The notes under the pieces: model-generated
What the model saw: the letters and a program-made list of their open reading frames with translations, nothing else
The model's database searches: none
Told to the model about the DNA's origin: nothing
From: Chloroflexota bacterium
Lineage (GTDB): Bacteria > Chloroflexota > Anaerolineae > JACRMK01
Direction of reading: 5' to 3'
Length of the DNA stretch: 10,912 nucleotides
Assembly: GCA_016200765.1 (NCBI GenBank)
Contig: JACQEC010000138.1
Location: forward strand, 1-10,912
Made by a program: the position numbers and the translations under genes
Shown: positions 1 to 7,362 of the stretch, piece after piece
Layout: every line of letters starts with the position of its first letter
Numbering within the stretch: position 1 is the first letter of the stretch

Positions 1-909
1 CACCGCGCCATGATTGGACGTGACGACCGGCGTGCCGCAGGCCAGCGCTTCCAGTGGGGGCAGGCCCCCGCCTTCGTAGAGCGATGGAAATGCAAAGACC
101 TGCGCGCCGTTATAGATAGTGATGAGTTCGGACTCGCTCAACCCGCTCAGGCCGTCCAGCCGCACGGCATCGCTCACGCCACAGCGCGCAATGGCTTGGC
201 GTATGGTCTGGCTGGCGTTGCCAGCAGGGCCAACCAGTACGAGCGTCAAGCCGGCCCTCTCGTGCTCCCGGCGCAGTATCGCAAACGCTTCGATCAGGCG
301 AACGATATTCTTGCGCGCCACCTGCGCGCCCACAAAGAGAATGTAGGGTTGGCGCAGGCCATGGCGCGCCAGCACGGGCGCGACCTGCTCTGCGGGCCGG
401 GGACGAAAAGCCGGGTTGACTCCGTAAGGCACCAGGCGTATCCGTTCAGCCGGTATCTGGTAGATGCGCATCACGTCAGCCGCCGTATGTTGCGAAGGCA
501 CAATCACAGCGGCGGCGCGGCGCACAGCGCTGGACACGGACAGCCGGTGAAACCATTTCCATGCGGCCGGGAACTCTTGCAAGCCGTCTTCCAGCATCGT
601 GTCATGCAAGGTCACCACCAACGGGCAAGGCAGTGAGACCAGCGGCGCAATGTAGGCCGGAGCGTGAAGTAAATCAGCGCGGCGTTGCCAGAGCCAGACC
701 GGCAGTGCGCACTCGACTCCGAAGAGCCAGCCGACAGCATCGGCCAACTTGCGGGGCAGGTCGGGCTTTTTGAGCACCCCGCGCGAAATGTACTCCGCGA
801 CCTGCCACGTTGCCGATGTCTCGCGCAGAGCCGCCAGCAACTCTCGCCCATAGCGGCCAATGCCACTGCGGTTGCGCACACAGAAGGTCGAGTCAAAGAC
901 GACATGCAT
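1..909 (-). CDS. GT4-family glycosyltransferase, C-terminus beyond left edge
   Basis: Probable retaining glycosyltransferase of the GT4 (GT-B fold) class, a cytoplasmic or membrane-associated enzyme that transfers a sugar from a nucleotide donor to a growing glycan. The frame is open from an ATG at 909 to base 1, giving 303 residues; about 70-100 C-terminal residues are missing compared with usual family length. The N-terminus MHVVFDSTF with the RSGIGRYGRELL segment (14-25) is the acceptor-side Rossmann start. VVTLHDT is at 98-104, and the donor side has PYILFVGA (188-195) with K200 nearby. The EX7E signature is EGGGLPPLE (E279, E287), followed by CGTPVV. The start lies 14 nt after the stop of the preceding glycosyltransferase, with only a weak AGG upstream, so translation is probably coupled. 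It is the last visible gene of the glycan cluster. The sugar and linkage cannot be told from the sequence. Confidence 0.9.
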   Translation of the reverse strand, partial: MHVVFDSTFCVRNRSGIGRYGRELLAALRETSATWQVAEYISRGVLKKPDLPRKLADAVGWLFGVECALPVWLWQRRADLLHAPAYIAPLVSLPCPLVVTLHDTMLEDGLQEFPAAWKWFHRLSVSSAVRRAAAVIVPSQHTAADVMRIYQIPAERIRLVPYGVNPAFRPRPAEQVAPVLARHGLRQPYILFVGAQVARKNIVRLIEAFAILRREHERAGLTLVLVGPAGNASQTIRQAIARCGVSDAVRLDGLSGLSESELITIYNGAQVFAFPSLYEGGGLPPLEALACGTPVVTSNHGAV

Positions 910-923
910 AGCTATACCTATGA

Positions 924-2144
924 TTAAACAGTTTGCATGCCGTGGCGGCTTCGTTTGCTATAGAAGGCTGTGCGCTCGTAAACTTCCCGCGTGATCTGCG
1001 CGGTTTGGCTCCAGCTGAACTGTTGCGCCCGCCTAAAGCCGGCTTCAACGTACCGGTCATGAAGCGCACGGTCTTGCAAGAGATTCCTGACCGCACCGGC
1101 CAACCCTTCCCAATCATCGGGAGCGACCAACAGTGCCGCATCGCCCGCCACTTCGGCGATGACCGGTATAGAGGAAGCAACCACGGGGCATCCGCAACTC
1201 ATCGCCTCCAGTACAGGCAGGCCGAAGCCTTCATAGTAGGACGGGAAAAGGAACGCAGTGCACGCCTGATACAAGTCCCGCACGTCTGCGCGGGGCAAGT
1301 TGGACAGGCGCATGATGCGCCCGGCGGCGCGCGGCTCCAGGCTCGTTGCGATGTCATCGCTACAATGATGTGACCCCAGAAGGATCAATCGGTGTTGAAA
1401 GCCGGGGTCTTTGCACAACCATGCGAAGGCTTTCAACACGGCCTGTTGGTTCTTCGATGGATCGGCAGTACCCACGTGCAGAATAAACGGCCATGCCATG
1501 CTGTCGGCGAGCGCGGTTGAGCGCTGGCATGGTTTGTCTCTCTTCGGCGCCGTGAAGCGCGGCGCGGCCAGCGGAGCGACCGTGACGCGCGCCTGCGGCG
1601 CAAGGTTGTGGCCGACGATCTGGCGCGCCGTGTCGTGGGAGTCTGCTATCAGATGCGCCGCACGCGAACTGGCCCAGAGCATCAGCCGGTAGAACAGCCG
1701 ATGGCGCCAGCGAAGCAGTCCTTGTTTGCCCAAGATCAGCGGTATCATATCGTGGATCGTGACGACCAGCGGCACGCTTTGCCATAACGGGATGCCAGCG
1801 TGCGACGGGTTGCTGGGTGTGTCTATGCAGTGCAGGACATCGAGGCCGAGCCGCGCAACCTGCGCCGGCAGTGTGACCTGATGTGAGATGAGCGCGGCGG
1901 CCCGCCCGAGGGGCGGCATGGGAATCATCACCTGTCGAAAATTGGGCGGCAGCTCCTCCAACCACGTGATGGATTGGCTAGGGAACGGGGACGAGTTCGC
2001 CACGAACAACACATACGGGGTGGATCGGTCTATCTCCCCCAAAGCGGTTAATAAGTTTTCGGCGTAGATGCCAATGCCTCGCATCAGATTCCCAAAGGCT
2101 AGTGGGCTGAGATCAATGCCGACGTGTAACGGTGTCAAAGCCAT
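924..2144 (-). CDS. GT4-family glycosyltransferase (complete)
   Basis: Complete 406-residue GT-B glycosyltransferase of the GT4 class, expected to add a sugar to a lipid-linked glycan on the cytoplasmic face. The acceptor half begins LHVGIDLSPLAF, with RGIGIYAENLL (22-32) and VVTIHDMIPL (127-136). The donor half begins ILHVGTADPSKN (K231 is the likely phosphate-binding lysine), and the EX7E motif is EGFGLPVLE (E305, E313) followed by CGCPVV. The frame stays open upstream to 2534, but homology starts only at the ATG at 2144. That ATG has AGGA 6 nt upstream and overlaps the end of the flippase gene by 10 nt, so I chose it; the longer N-terminal reading is a shadow of the flippase gene. The tight overlap suggests translational coupling and shared function with the flippase. 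Sugar specificity is unknown. Confidence 0.93.
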   Translation of the reverse strand: MALTPLHVGIDLSPLAFGNLMRGIGIYAENLLTALGEIDRSTPYVLFVANSSPFPSQSITWLEELPPNFRQVMIPMPPLGRAAALISHQVTLPAQVARLGLDVLHCIDTPSNPSHAGIPLWQSVPLVVTIHDMIPLILGKQGLLRWRHRLFYRLMLWASSRAAHLIADSHDTARQIVGHNLAPQARVTVAPLAAPRFTAPKRDKPCQRSTALADSMAWPFILHVGTADPSKNQQAVLKAFAWLCKDPGFQHRLILLGSHHCSDDIATSLEPRAAGRIMRLSNLPRADVRDLYQACTAFLFPSYYEGFGLPVLEAMSCGCPVVASSIPVIAEVAGDAALLVAPDDWEGLAGAVRNLLQDRALHDRYVEAGFRRAQQFSWSQTAQITREVYERTAFYSKRSRHGMQTV

Positions 2145-3748
2145 TTGATCCTGGCCTTGCGTGCCGCGAATGAGTACAAGCGAGTCATCGAGAAGAAGGA
2201 TAGATAAGTGCGGGCTTCCGGCGTGCCCGCTCGAGATGCGATCAACAAGTATACAATGCCGCTGATGCCTAGCGCGCAGGCAAATACCAGCGCTTGAAGC
2301 GGGGCGCTCAGACCGAGGATAGACGGCTCTATCCAGAGGAGCCATCCGATCAGCAACACTGCGAGACCGAGGCCGCCACTGCCAACCCCTCTCAAGGCCG
2401 GGTCCAGCCATTCTCTCAATGGCCTCTTCAAGCGGGCTTGCAAGACCCCAATGGTCATCAGGCTGCCTGCCACTTGCGAGATGACGAATGCCAGCGGCAA
2501 TCCTGGCAGTTGAAAATAACGCGGGAGTGTCCATGCGGCGAGGATGTAGAGCAGACTATTCGCTATGCCGATGTATAAGGGGGTCACCATATCACGCATA
2601 GCGTGGAACGCGCGGGTCAGAACCAGCAAGATGGCCGCCGGGGCAACGGCCAGGCTGTACCAGCGCAAGAGGTCCGCCGTGCTCTGCGTATCCAACGCGG
2701 TAAATTCTCCACGCTGAAAGATTAACCTCACCCATGTTGGGCTGGATAGAAAAAACCAAAGAGACAGTGGCACGGTCAGCAGGGCCATATTGCGTATCCC
2801 GGCCCTGAGGGTTGACATATAACCCGAAACATCTTGCGCCGCATGATCGCGAGCGAGCATCGGGAAAATGACAATAGCAACCGAACTGGACAGCACCAAT
2901 CCCGGAATCTGGTACAACTTGGACGCAAAAGTCAGGTGAGATAACTGGCCGGCGGCAAACCCGGAGGCAACCACGCGTTCGACAATCGGCACACACTGCG
3001 CCAATATCACAAATACCAGTAATGGCACAAACAGCCGCCAGGTCTCTCGCACAGCGGGGTGGCTCAGGTTTAGTGACGGGCGATAATCCCATCCCCGGTG
3101 GCGCAAGGCTAAGGCTTGTAGCGTGAACTGTAGCGCACCACCGATCAGGATGCCAAGCGCGGCGGCCTCGATACCCAAGCGCGGGGCGAGAATGAGCAGG
3201 CTCGCGAACGCCGCGCTATTAACCAGCGCTTGCCCGAATGCAGGCACGTCATAAACGTTCAGAGCGTTAAGGGTAACACCGAGCAGCGCAGCTAGCCCCA
3301 GCAGGGCAACAGCCGGGGCTGTTAGGATAACAAGACGCACGGTCAGTGCGGCACGCTCCGCGTCAAAGCCCGGCGCCATCCACTGCGCCAACGGCACAGC
3401 ACCGATAACCAGAGCGCCGACTATGCCCAGAAGCGCCAGCGCAGACAGGGTTACAACGGAATTGACCACCAACCAAATGTGCGACTCTTGATCCGACCGG
3501 GCCGCCAGTATGGGCAGAAGCGCCGGCCCCAGCGCGCCGCCCACAATCACCGTGCCAACCATGATCGGGATCAGGCTTGCGACATAGAAAGCGTCGGTCT
3601 GCGCGGACGCGCCAAAGATGGCCGCCAGCGCGGCATCGCGCGCGTAACCGAAGACCATGCCCAAGCCCGCGAACAGCGAAACCACGCCGACGGCACGGGC
3701 TTGCTGCGCGGCCTTCGTCTCGGCCTCTGGTCGCGCTGTTGCGCTCAC
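2135..3748 (-). CDS. MurJ/MviN-like lipid-linked glycan flippase, divergent
   Basis: Polytopic inner-membrane protein of the MurJ (MviN, MOP superfamily) family, about 537 residues with a run of roughly 13-14 hydrophobic segments, close to the family norm. It would move an undecaprenyl-linked precursor across the membrane. The family N-terminal signature is present as FGYARDAALAAIFGA then TDAF (33-54). Against E. coli MurJ, by eye, R24 and D39 have counterparts (R37, D52) but R18 aligns with M31, the R52 region reads MVGTVIVGG, and the R270/E273 site reads ASKLYQ. This suggests a cargo other than lipid II, probably the glycan of this cluster. I chose the GTG at 3748, which overlaps the preceding stop as GTGA; a GTG at 3790 is the alternative and adds 14 residues. 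Neither has a well-spaced SD; a GGGAGG lies 19 nt before 3748. The gene overlaps the downstream glycosyltransferase by 10 nt. Confidence 0.88.
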   Translation of the reverse strand: MSATARPEAETKAAQQARAVGVVSLFAGLGMVFGYARDAALAAIFGASAQTDAFYVASLIPIMVGTVIVGGALGPALLPILAARSDQESHIWLVVNSVVTLSALALLGIVGALVIGAVPLAQWMAPGFDAERAALTVRLVILTAPAVALLGLAALLGVTLNALNVYDVPAFGQALVNSAAFASLLILAPRLGIEAAALGILIGGALQFTLQALALRHRGWDYRPSLNLSHPAVRETWRLFVPLLVFVILAQCVPIVERVVASGFAAGQLSHLTFASKLYQIPGLVLSSSVAIVIFPMLARDHAAQDVSGYMSTLRAGIRNMALLTVPLSLWFFLSSPTWVRLIFQRGEFTALDTQSTADLLRWYSLAVAPAAILLVLTRAFHAMRDMVTPLYIGIANSLLYILAAWTLPRYFQLPGLPLAFVISQVAGSLMTIGVLQARLKRPLREWLDPALRGVGSGGLGLAVLLIGWLLWIEPSILGLSAPLQALVFACALGISGIVYLLIASRAGTPEARTYLSFFSMTRLYSFAARKARIKWL

Positions 3749-5649
3749 GGTTGAATTCGTTTGCGAGCCTCCCGCTCTTGATAGGCCCACTGCTGGTTGC
3801 CGGGCGCCCAGTACAGCGCGGCGCTGAAATTGTCGGCAGCGCGCTGCCAGTCGCCGCTCTGCTGGTAGCCCTGGGCGTGCAGGGCAAAATGGTTAGCCAC
3901 ATCTTCCAGCCTGCCAGCCACATCCAGCGCGTCGCCGACAAGCCCTAACGAGATGAGCGCGTCGGCGAGAAGCAGGCGCGTCGCGCGCGTGCGGCTTCCG
4001 CCGGCATAGGCGGCCTGCAAGACCAGCTTGCTTTTTTCGTAATCGCCAAGCGACCACGCGATCGCACCGAGCCGCTCGTTAGCCGTGCGGTCGGATGGCG
4101 CGATGGCCTGCGCTTGCTCCAGCAGGCCGGTCGCCGTGTTCAGATCGGCGGCGAGCCGCGCCTCGTCCAGCGCCGGATGGATATGCTTCGGGTCGGCGAG
4201 TTGCGGCAGTTCTGTGCGAGTCTGAATCAGGGCGCCGGCATTGGCGTAAGCCGCGGCGAGGGGTTGGCCGCCCACCCACAGAATCAGAAGCGCCGACAGC
4301 GCGGCCAGAGCCATCAGGTCAGCCGCAGGAGACAATCCCAGACCCGAAGGGTTTCTAAAACCCTTCGGGTCTATGGGCGGGATTTCGAGCGACCAGGCGG
4401 CATAGGCCAGGCTCAAGCCCACGAACAGAAAGGGCGCGGCGCGGTCGCCGTAGCCCGGCGCATCCACCAACCAGACCAGCATCAGGGCCACTGTGGCCCA
4501 CAGCGCGCCTCGCCCCACCCGCGCAGACGGTATCCCGCGCCGGAAGGCATAGAGGGCGGTTCTACCCAGCAGGTACAACAGAGCCGAGAGGCCCAAGACG
4601 CCTTGCTCGATAGCCACTTGCAGAAACAGGTTATGCGCGTGGGGGATGAGGGGCCCGTTTGAGACGTAAGCGTAGGCTTGATAAACCATAGGGAACGTGC
4701 CCAAGCCGCTCCCGGTGTACAGATAATCGCGCACCAACGGGATGCTGTTCTCCCAGACCACCAGACGCACCGTGCCCGGGTCGGTTGCGCCGACCAGCGC
4801 GTCAAACAGGTACACCAGAAAGTCATGGGCATAGACGATGGCGAGCGCGGCGGAGATGGGAGCGGCGACGACCAGAATGACGAACAGCCAGCGCCCACCC
4901 GCCCCGAACCGTTTGGCGCCGCGCCAGATGCCCCACAGGAGGCTTGTCAGAACCAGCGCCAGCCACGAGCCGCGCGAGCCGGTCATCAGCAGGCCAAAGG
5001 CAATGATGCCCAGGCCCACGGCCAGCGCCCTGCGCCCCCAGCCGGCGGCTTCGCGCGCCGCCGCGAGCCCAACCAGCAGTCCGACCACCAGCACGCTGGC
5101 GACAATGTTGGGGTGCGGGGAATGCAGACCGGCGCGAGGAATCAGCCGGCCAATCGCAATGCCGACCTCGGTGGCCGCTTCAAACTTCACCGTTTCATGC
5201 GCCCAATCGCGCTGGGTGATGAAGTACAGCGCGAGCGCCGCCGCGGCAAAGGTCAGGCTGGCCGCGGCTTGATGGAGACGGCGAGGACTGACGCACCACT
5301 GCATCACTCCATAGAAGGTCGCGATGGAGACGAGGATGAACCCATACTGCCGCAGAGCCGTCTCGTTGTCATAGGCCGCCCACAGCGCCAAGGTTGCCGT
5401 GACGGCGAAGAGCGTCAGCGGCCACGCCAGATGGCTCGCGGGCGATGAGCGCCCTCCCAACCCCAAACGAGGCGACTGGATGTGAATGACCCACGACAGG
5501 CCGAGCAGTCCAAATCCCAGCCCCATATAGGGTCGGTAGCTCTCGGCCGAGGCAAAGAGCGCCCACGCCGCGAGGAGCCAGAGCGGCTCAAAGTCCGCTA
5601 ACTTCAGCTGGCGCAGGTCTCGTTTGACAGACAGTATTCTCGTTGGCAC
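3745..5649 (-). CDS. O-antigen ligase/polymerase-like membrane protein with TPR-like tail
   Basis: 634-residue membrane protein of the O-antigen ligase (Wzy_C, WaaL/Wzy-like) superfamily, expected to polymerise or ligate lipid-linked glycan on the outer face of the membrane. Around ten or more hydrophobic segments cover residues 22-420. Ligase landmarks are HSPHPN (176-181), the TGSRGSW motif (223-229), GSGLGTFP (313-320) before the large external loop, and HAHNLFLQ (337-344), which holds the conserved histidine. A further TM (444-460) leads to a helical C-terminal tail (490-630) with TPR-like repeats (for example LGAIAWSLGDYEKSKLVL). A palindromic element contributes IDPKGFRNPSGLG (426-438) in the linker between the ligase core and this last TM. 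The start is GTG at 5649; the nearest good SD (AAGG at 5682-5685) is far upstream but may be brought close by a hairpin. The stop overlaps the flippase start by 4 nt. Confidence 0.88.
   Translation of the reverse strand: MPTRILSVKRDLRQLKLADFEPLWLLAAWALFASAESYRPYMGLGFGLLGLSWVIHIQSPRLGLGGRSSPASHLAWPLTLFAVTATLALWAAYDNETALRQYGFILVSIATFYGVMQWCVSPRRLHQAAASLTFAAAALALYFITQRDWAHETVKFEAATEVGIAIGRLIPRAGLHSPHPNIVASVLVVGLLVGLAAAREAAGWGRRALAVGLGIIAFGLLMTGSRGSWLALVLTSLLWGIWRGAKRFGAGGRWLFVILVVAAPISAALAIVYAHDFLVYLFDALVGATDPGTVRLVVWENSIPLVRDYLYTGSGLGTFPMVYQAYAYVSNGPLIPHAHNLFLQVAIEQGVLGLSALLYLLGRTALYAFRRGIPSARVGRGALWATVALMLVWLVDAPGYGDRAAPFLFVGLSLAYAAWSLEIPPIDPKGFRNPSGLGLSPAADLMALAALSALLILWVGGQPLAAAYANAGALIQTRTELPQLADPKHIHPALDEARLAADLNTATGLLEQAQAIAPSDRTANERLGAIAWSLGDYEKSKLVLQAAYAGGSRTRATRLLLADALISLGLVGDALDVAGRLEDVANHFALHAQGYQQSGDWQRAADNFSAALYWAPGNQQWAYQEREARKRIQP
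4340..4372. repeat. 33-bp palindromic element inside the ligase gene
   Basis: Perfect 15-bp inverted repeat (left arm AGACCCGAAGGGTTT at 4340-4354, right arm 4358-4372) around a 3-base loop (4355-4357). With a 2-base bulge the stem could grow by CCC (4337-4339) and GGG (4375-4377). On the coding (minus) strand it is translated in frame as part of IDPKGFRNPSGLG, so it adds 11 codons. One other frame would meet TAG at the loop, so only some frames are tolerated. The arm design (AGAC, CCGAAG, TTT) resembles the 36-bp intergenic palindrome at 8892-8927. Confidence 0.85.
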
Positions 5650-5685
5650 GCTAAGCCGAAGGGTGCTCAGGGCGCTTCGCTCCTT
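5650..5685 (-). promoter_or_regulatory. Possible folded ribosome binding site of the ligase gene
   Basis: Between the stop of the GT-C gene and the GTG at 5649 the only good Shine-Dalgarno is AAGG (5682-5685), more than 30 nt from the start. A stem between AGCGAAG (5675-5681, minus strand) and CTTCGGCT (5654-5661), with one bulged base, would remove the intervening RNA and leave about 4 nt (TAGC) between stem and GTG. This is inferred from pairing by eye, not from a folding calculation. Confidence 0.3.
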
Positions 5686-7344
5686 TTATTGCAATTCCGC
5701 CTTGCCGTCGCGGATCGTCAGCAGGAAGTGCATTACCGAATCATCAACCGGCACCTGCGAAGCATCGGTGATAATCAGGATGTCCGTGCGCTCGTAGCGG
5801 ATATGCAGAGCCGCGTCAAGACCATTGCGAAACAGGTAAGGGCCGGTGTTGCCGGGGGCAATATCCGGCGCGCTGGAGTCCGGAACATCGCTAAAGATGA
5901 GCACGGCATCCTGCGGCGGGTCGGGGAGCAGTTCGACAATGCTGGCGATAATCGCTTCGGCTTCTCGCCCGGCTGTTTCCCAGCGCAAGCCGCGCTCATA
6001 GAGCATGACGACGCCCGTGCCCAGCCAGACCAGCGCCGCCACCCCCACCGCGGCGGCTTGAAGGCGGCCCGCGCGGGGCATGGCCGTCCAGCGGCCTGCT
6101 ACCTCAGCCGCGGCGATGCCCGCCAACAGAGCCAATCCCATATCCGACGCATATAAGAACCGGTCGGCGATATAAGGCCAGAGGGCGAGGATGAAATAGA
6201 GAGCGCTGCCGGCGATCCAGCCGGCCGCAAAGACGACTGCCTTCCGGTTGCGCCAGGACGATAGACGCAGCATCCACGCGGCCAACATCAGGCAGAGGCC
6301 GGTTAAAACCGCCAAGATGGGGCGATAGTCCCACGCCAAACTTAACAACGGCTCCGGGCGCACGAACAGCCGATTGAAATATTCGAGCGCGCCCACCGCG
6401 ATACAGGACGCGCTGTGACAGGCCGCCACGTAATTGTAAACTCCGTTTGGCGCGCTGATGAGGCGCAGGGCCACATAGCCTGTGGCGAGCGCGACAACCG
6501 GCGTCAAGCGCGCGGCTAACCGCCGGCTGATGGCCGGCAGTGAATCGCGCACAACGGATAAGAGGTAGGGAGCGGCGTCAGGTGAGACAGACGAGTCACC
6601 GTGTGAACGGGCAGTACGGGCGAAGCCGCGCGCACCCATCATCGCGTCAACGAGCAGGCCACTCGCGCGCCGCTTCGCCCCTACACGCGCCGCTTCGCCC
6701 TGACTAGCCGGGGTGGGGAATAGGTGTTGTAGAACCTCGTGCCAACCGATCAACAGCAAGGTGAGCAGGCCGGTCTCGTCCACCAGCATGTTGAGCGCGA
6801 CCAGGGCGAAACTGGCGCGCCGCGCGCCGCGCAGGTAGGTATAGACTGCCGCGAGCAGGACAAAGCCGCCCAGCGCGTTGTGTAAATCCGCTACCCACCC
6901 AATCACCTCGTGCGCGTGGATGTTCGTCACGAACACCAGCGCGGCCGCGGCTCCTGCCCAGCGGCTGGCCGTGAGGCGCTGCGCGAGCCGGTAAATGATC
7001 AACGACGAGCCGATATGCAGAGCCAGCGCAACCAGATGATAGCCGAGCGGGTTGAGGCCGAAGAGTTGGTATTCGAGCCAGAAGACCAGACTGGTCAGCG
7101 GGCGGTAGAAGCCTGTACCACAAGGATTAAGGCGCCACAGGATGTCTTCCAAATACGACCACTGGGCAATCTCAAGACACCCGAACGAATCGGAGACAAA
7201 CCCGGCGCGAAGGCTCGGTAGAAAGGCGATGGCGCCGAGCAGGCTGATGCCGAACGGAAATCTCCAGTTCAGGATTGCCTGTTTGAGGCGGCTTGTGTCT
7301 ACCGCCGGTACTGTGACAGAAATCTGGCGCGCAGGTGTGGCCAT
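5686..7344 (-). CDS. GT-C type membrane glycosyltransferase (PMT/TMTC-like)
   Basis: 552-residue polytopic membrane protein with about ten hydrophobic segments, resembling GT-C transferases of the PMT (GT39)/TMTC kind, which use polyprenyl-phosphate sugars on the outer face. After the first TM (31-50) the external loop carries D52 in FVSDSFG, where the family usually has an acidic catalytic or metal-binding residue. Next come FYRPLTSLVFWLEYQLFGLN (79-98) and the HEVIGWVADLHN segment (145-156), both typical of this group. ADRFLYASDMGLALL (393-407) is a late conserved stretch. The C-terminal 90 residues are soluble. Residues about 216-261, between TM segments, derive from an inserted repeat (6565-6700) and lack the character of the rest. 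The ATG at 7344 has CAGGG just upstream; the gene follows the DUF5666-like gene by 18 nt and precedes the ligase by 36 nt. Substrate is unknown; a non-enzymatic membrane protein cannot be excluded. Confidence 0.72.
   Translation of the reverse strand: MATPARQISVTVPAVDTSRLKQAILNWRFPFGISLLGAIAFLPSLRAGFVSDSFGCLEIAQWSYLEDILWRLNPCGTGFYRPLTSLVFWLEYQLFGLNPLGYHLVALALHIGSSLIIYRLAQRLTASRWAGAAAALVFVTNIHAHEVIGWVADLHNALGGFVLLAAVYTYLRGARRASFALVALNMLVDETGLLTLLLIGWHEVLQHLFPTPASQGEAARVGAKRRASGLLVDAMMGARGFARTARSHGDSSVSPDAAPYLLSVVRDSLPAISRRLAARLTPVVALATGYVALRLISAPNGVYNYVAACHSASCIAVGALEYFNRLFVRPEPLLSLAWDYRPILAVLTGLCLMLAAWMLRLSSWRNRKAVVFAAGWIAGSALYFILALWPYIADRFLYASDMGLALLAGIAAAEVAGRWTAMPRAGRLQAAAVGVAALVWLGTGVVMLYERGLRWETAGREAEAIIASIVELLPDPPQDAVLIFSDVPDSSAPDIAPGNTGPYLFRNGLDAALHIRYERTDILIITDASQVPVDDSVMHFLLTIRDGKAELQ
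6565..6684. repeat. In-frame repeat insertion in the GT-C gene (copy 1 of dispersed repeat)
   Basis: Plus-strand 6614-6684 read on the minus strand matches the intergenic element 8959-9027 at 60 of 69 positions in my hand alignment with one 2-base gap. Its ends form an inverted repeat (GGGCGAAGC and GCTTCGCCC arms) around a conserved core CCTGCTCGTT. The full insertion may be 120 bp (6565-6684): minus-strand ends are GTAGGG...AGCGGCG and its inverse, a gapped terminal inverted repeat. 120 bp is 40 codons, which preserves the frame. One arm is duplicated: CGCGCCGCTTCGCCC occurs at 6666-6680 and again at 6686-6700 with a 20-bp period. The encoded peptide runs from about V221 to Y260. Confidence 0.7.
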
Positions 7345-7362
7345 GGATGCCCTGGTGTGGGA

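Noticed and set aside
10..636. Plus-strand open frame of 208 codons at the left edge
   Set aside because: The minus strand over the same bases encodes a GT4 protein with an intact EX7E motif.
2145..2534. N-terminal extension of the second GT4 gene to an ATG at 2534
   Set aside because: The added 130 residues have no glycosyltransferase character and are the antisense-frame shadow of the flippase gene; the ATG at 2144 has a ribosome binding site and the family N-terminus.
4678..5448. Plus-strand open frame opposite the ligase gene
   Set aside because: It is a shadow: Arg/Gln/Asp-rich without hydrophobic core, while the opposite strand encodes a clear membrane protein.
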